A stretch of 64,000 nt of DNA, from contig NZ_MCGB01000061.1 in assembly GCF_001699815.1 (NCBI RefSeq), positions 186,001 to 250,000 on the forward strand. The letters run 5' to 3'. The stretch is from Ralstonia pickettii. GTDB taxonomy: Bacteria; Pseudomonadota; Gammaproteobacteria; Burkholderiales; Burkholderiaceae. Positions 62,949 to 64,000 of the stretch are shown in pieces (the stretch's first letter is position 1; each line of letters starts with the position of its first letter). The position numbers and the translations under genes were made by a program. The notes beneath the pieces are model-generated. The model was given only the letters and a program-made list of their open reading frames with translations, was not told the origin of the DNA and did no database searches.

Positions 62949-64000
62949 TTAGGCAGCGGCAGGCGTTCCACCGCTCTCGCCGTCTTGCGGCGGCGGCGCC
63001 ACAGCCGCGTCGGCTTCTGCGCGAGCCTCTTCCCCATCAGCAGCCGGTTGTGGTTCAGCCGGCACATCAGCCTCAGCCTCTGCCGCGGCCAGTTCTTCTT
63101 CAATGGCTTCGGCTTCAGCTTGTGCGCCCGCTTCGGGCGCGAGGATTTCAACCACGCGGCACGACACTTCCAGGCTGATCTCGTCGGTGTCCAGGACATC
63201 GAGCACGACATGCGTGCCGCGTGGCGTCTGTGCCAGTTCCGGCACCTTCGTCACCAGCGGAATGTCGGCGAAGCGCACGGCGCCTTCCTTGAGCACCACG
63301 GCCTGCATGCGCGTTCGGTTTTCCTGCTTGAGCCAGCGCAGGCACCAGTAGCGCTCCATGGTCGACTGGTGGTCGGCATAGGCAGCGTAGGTGGCTTCAA
63401 AGTCGGCCACGGCGGCCAGCAGGTCGGCATCTTTGGGCTTGAACGGCGCGATCAGCTTGGCCGTCACGCCATGCTGCGCCACCGCAGCGATCTGCCATTG
63501 ATTGACCAGATCGACATAGCGGCGCAGCGGCGAGGTGCTCCACGCATACTGCGCCACGCCCAGACCTTCATGCGGCGCCGGATACGTCTGCATGCGCGTG
63601 CGGTGCATACCCCAGGCCTTCTGCGTGCGATAGATGCCCGGCACCCCAGCGTCGGCCAGCATGCGGCCCCACGTGCTGTTGGCCAGGATCATCAATTCGG
63701 CGACGATCTTGTCCAGCGGCGAGCCGCGTTTGCGCTGTTCGATCCGCACGCGCTCGCCGCCACCATCGGCCTCGGGAATCGCATCGATGTAGAACGAATA
63801 ATCGCCCTTCTGCGCGCCCTCGGGCTTCAGGCCGCTGGCAATGCGTGCCTGCTGGCGGCCGTCGTACAACGCGCACACAAACGGCCACAACACGGCCAGT
63901 TCGGCCTTGAACGGGTAGTCGCCCGAGCCATCGGCCAGCGCGTCGGCGGTGATCACGTCGTCGAGCAGGTTGTGGCGCAGGTTGGCCGCCACGGTCACGG
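62949..64000 (-). CDS. RNB-domain exoribonuclease (ribonuclease II family), C-terminal part
   Basis: At least 350 codons lie in the window and the gene continues beyond the right edge; the ATG at 63998 is probably internal. RNase II-type enzymes degrade RNA 3' to 5'. AELMILANSTWGRMLADAG and the signature TSPLRRYVDLVNQWQI are typical of the RNB domain, followed by an S1-like part (DVLDTDEISLEVSCRVVEIL). The last ~70 residues are a low-complexity Ala/Glu/Pro-rich tail. It precedes the tonB-like gene in the same direction. Confidence 0.9.
   Translation of the reverse strand, partial: VTVAANLRHNLLDDVITADALADGSGDYPFKAELAVLWPFVCALYDGRQQARIASGLKPEGAQKGDYSFYIDAIPEADGGGERVRIEQRKRGSPLDKIVAELMILANSTWGRMLADAGVPGIYRTQKAWGMHRTRMQTYPAPHEGLGVAQYAWSTSPLRRYVDLVNQWQIAAVAQHGVTAKLIAPFKPKDADLLAAVADFEATYAAYADHQSTMERYWCLRWLKQENRTRMQAVVLKEGAVRFADIPLVTKVPELAQTPRGTHVVLDVLDTDEISLEVSCRVVEILAPEAGAQAEAEAIEEELAAAEAEADVPAEPQPAADGEEARAEADAAVAPPPQDGESGGTPAAA

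Overview
The window reads as a chromosomal segment of a high-GC beta-proteobacterium of the genus Ralstonia. The strongest evidence is a complete phc quorum-sensing locus (phcB, phcS, phcR, phcQ at 10.2-15.2 kb) with the LysR-type master regulator gene phcA about 10 kb away (25.2-26.3 kb). From memory, the R. solanacearum chromosome has the same arrangement. The intact L-arabinose and galactose oxidation genes point to the R. pickettii / insidiosa / mannitolilytica side of the genus rather than a plant wilt strain. That species assignment is inference. I see no rRNA, tRNA, insertion sequence, prophage or CRISPR array.

1-8.4 kb: the 5' end of purB, a YibF-like glutathione transferase, a membrane-anchored FMN glutamate-synthase-like protein, mnmA-nudJ, and the split proton-translocating transhydrogenase operon pntAA-panD-pntAB-pntB. 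The aspartate decarboxylase gene panD sits inside that operon. 8.5-15.2 kb: an atypical response regulator followed by phcBSRQ. 15.2-25.1 kb, mostly minus strand: housekeeping genes (THUMP rRNA methyltransferase, hemJ, proA, holA, lptE, leuS, dapB, bamE) and divergent fur. 25.2-29.7 kb, minus strand: phcA, gapA and tkt.

29.8-40.1 kb, minus strand: a De Ley-Doudoroff type galactose (and probably arabinose) operon. In transcription order it is porin, dgoK, an AraFGH-type ABC importer, SMP-30 lactonase, aldose epimerase, SDR sugar dehydrogenase, dgoA and dgoD, with a divergent LysR gene. The sugar enters, is oxidised at C1, delactonised, dehydrated, phosphorylated and cleaved to pyruvate and glyceraldehyde-3-phosphate, which gapA can take up. 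The porin gene carries a one-base shift that replaces its C-terminal beta-signal. 41.3-43.2 kb: a VOC protein, rsmE and yidB. 43.3-51.7 kb: gbpR and a divergent L-arabinose operon encoding arabonate dehydratase, keto-deoxyarabonate dehydratase, Gfo/Idh-type sugar 1-dehydrogenase and a second, paralogous AraFGH importer. This resembles the Azospirillum ara operon, but the lactonase and the alpha-ketoglutarate semialdehyde dehydrogenase are missing. The lactonase may be supplied by the neighbouring galactose operon.

51.8-52.9 kb: an exported barnase-type ribonuclease overlapping its barstar-type inhibitor. 53.4-64 kb: maeB, thiL-pgpA-pncC, a His/Asp-rich miniprotein, pyrF, corA, and the minus-strand group mtgA-aroE-tonB-like-ribonuclease II (the last cut by the window edge).

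The most interesting points are the extra receiver protein and long leader in front of phcB, panD inside the pnt operon, the porin frameshift, the palindromic candidate operators beside phcA, the porin and gbpR, and the two paralogous sugar systems that appear to complete each other.
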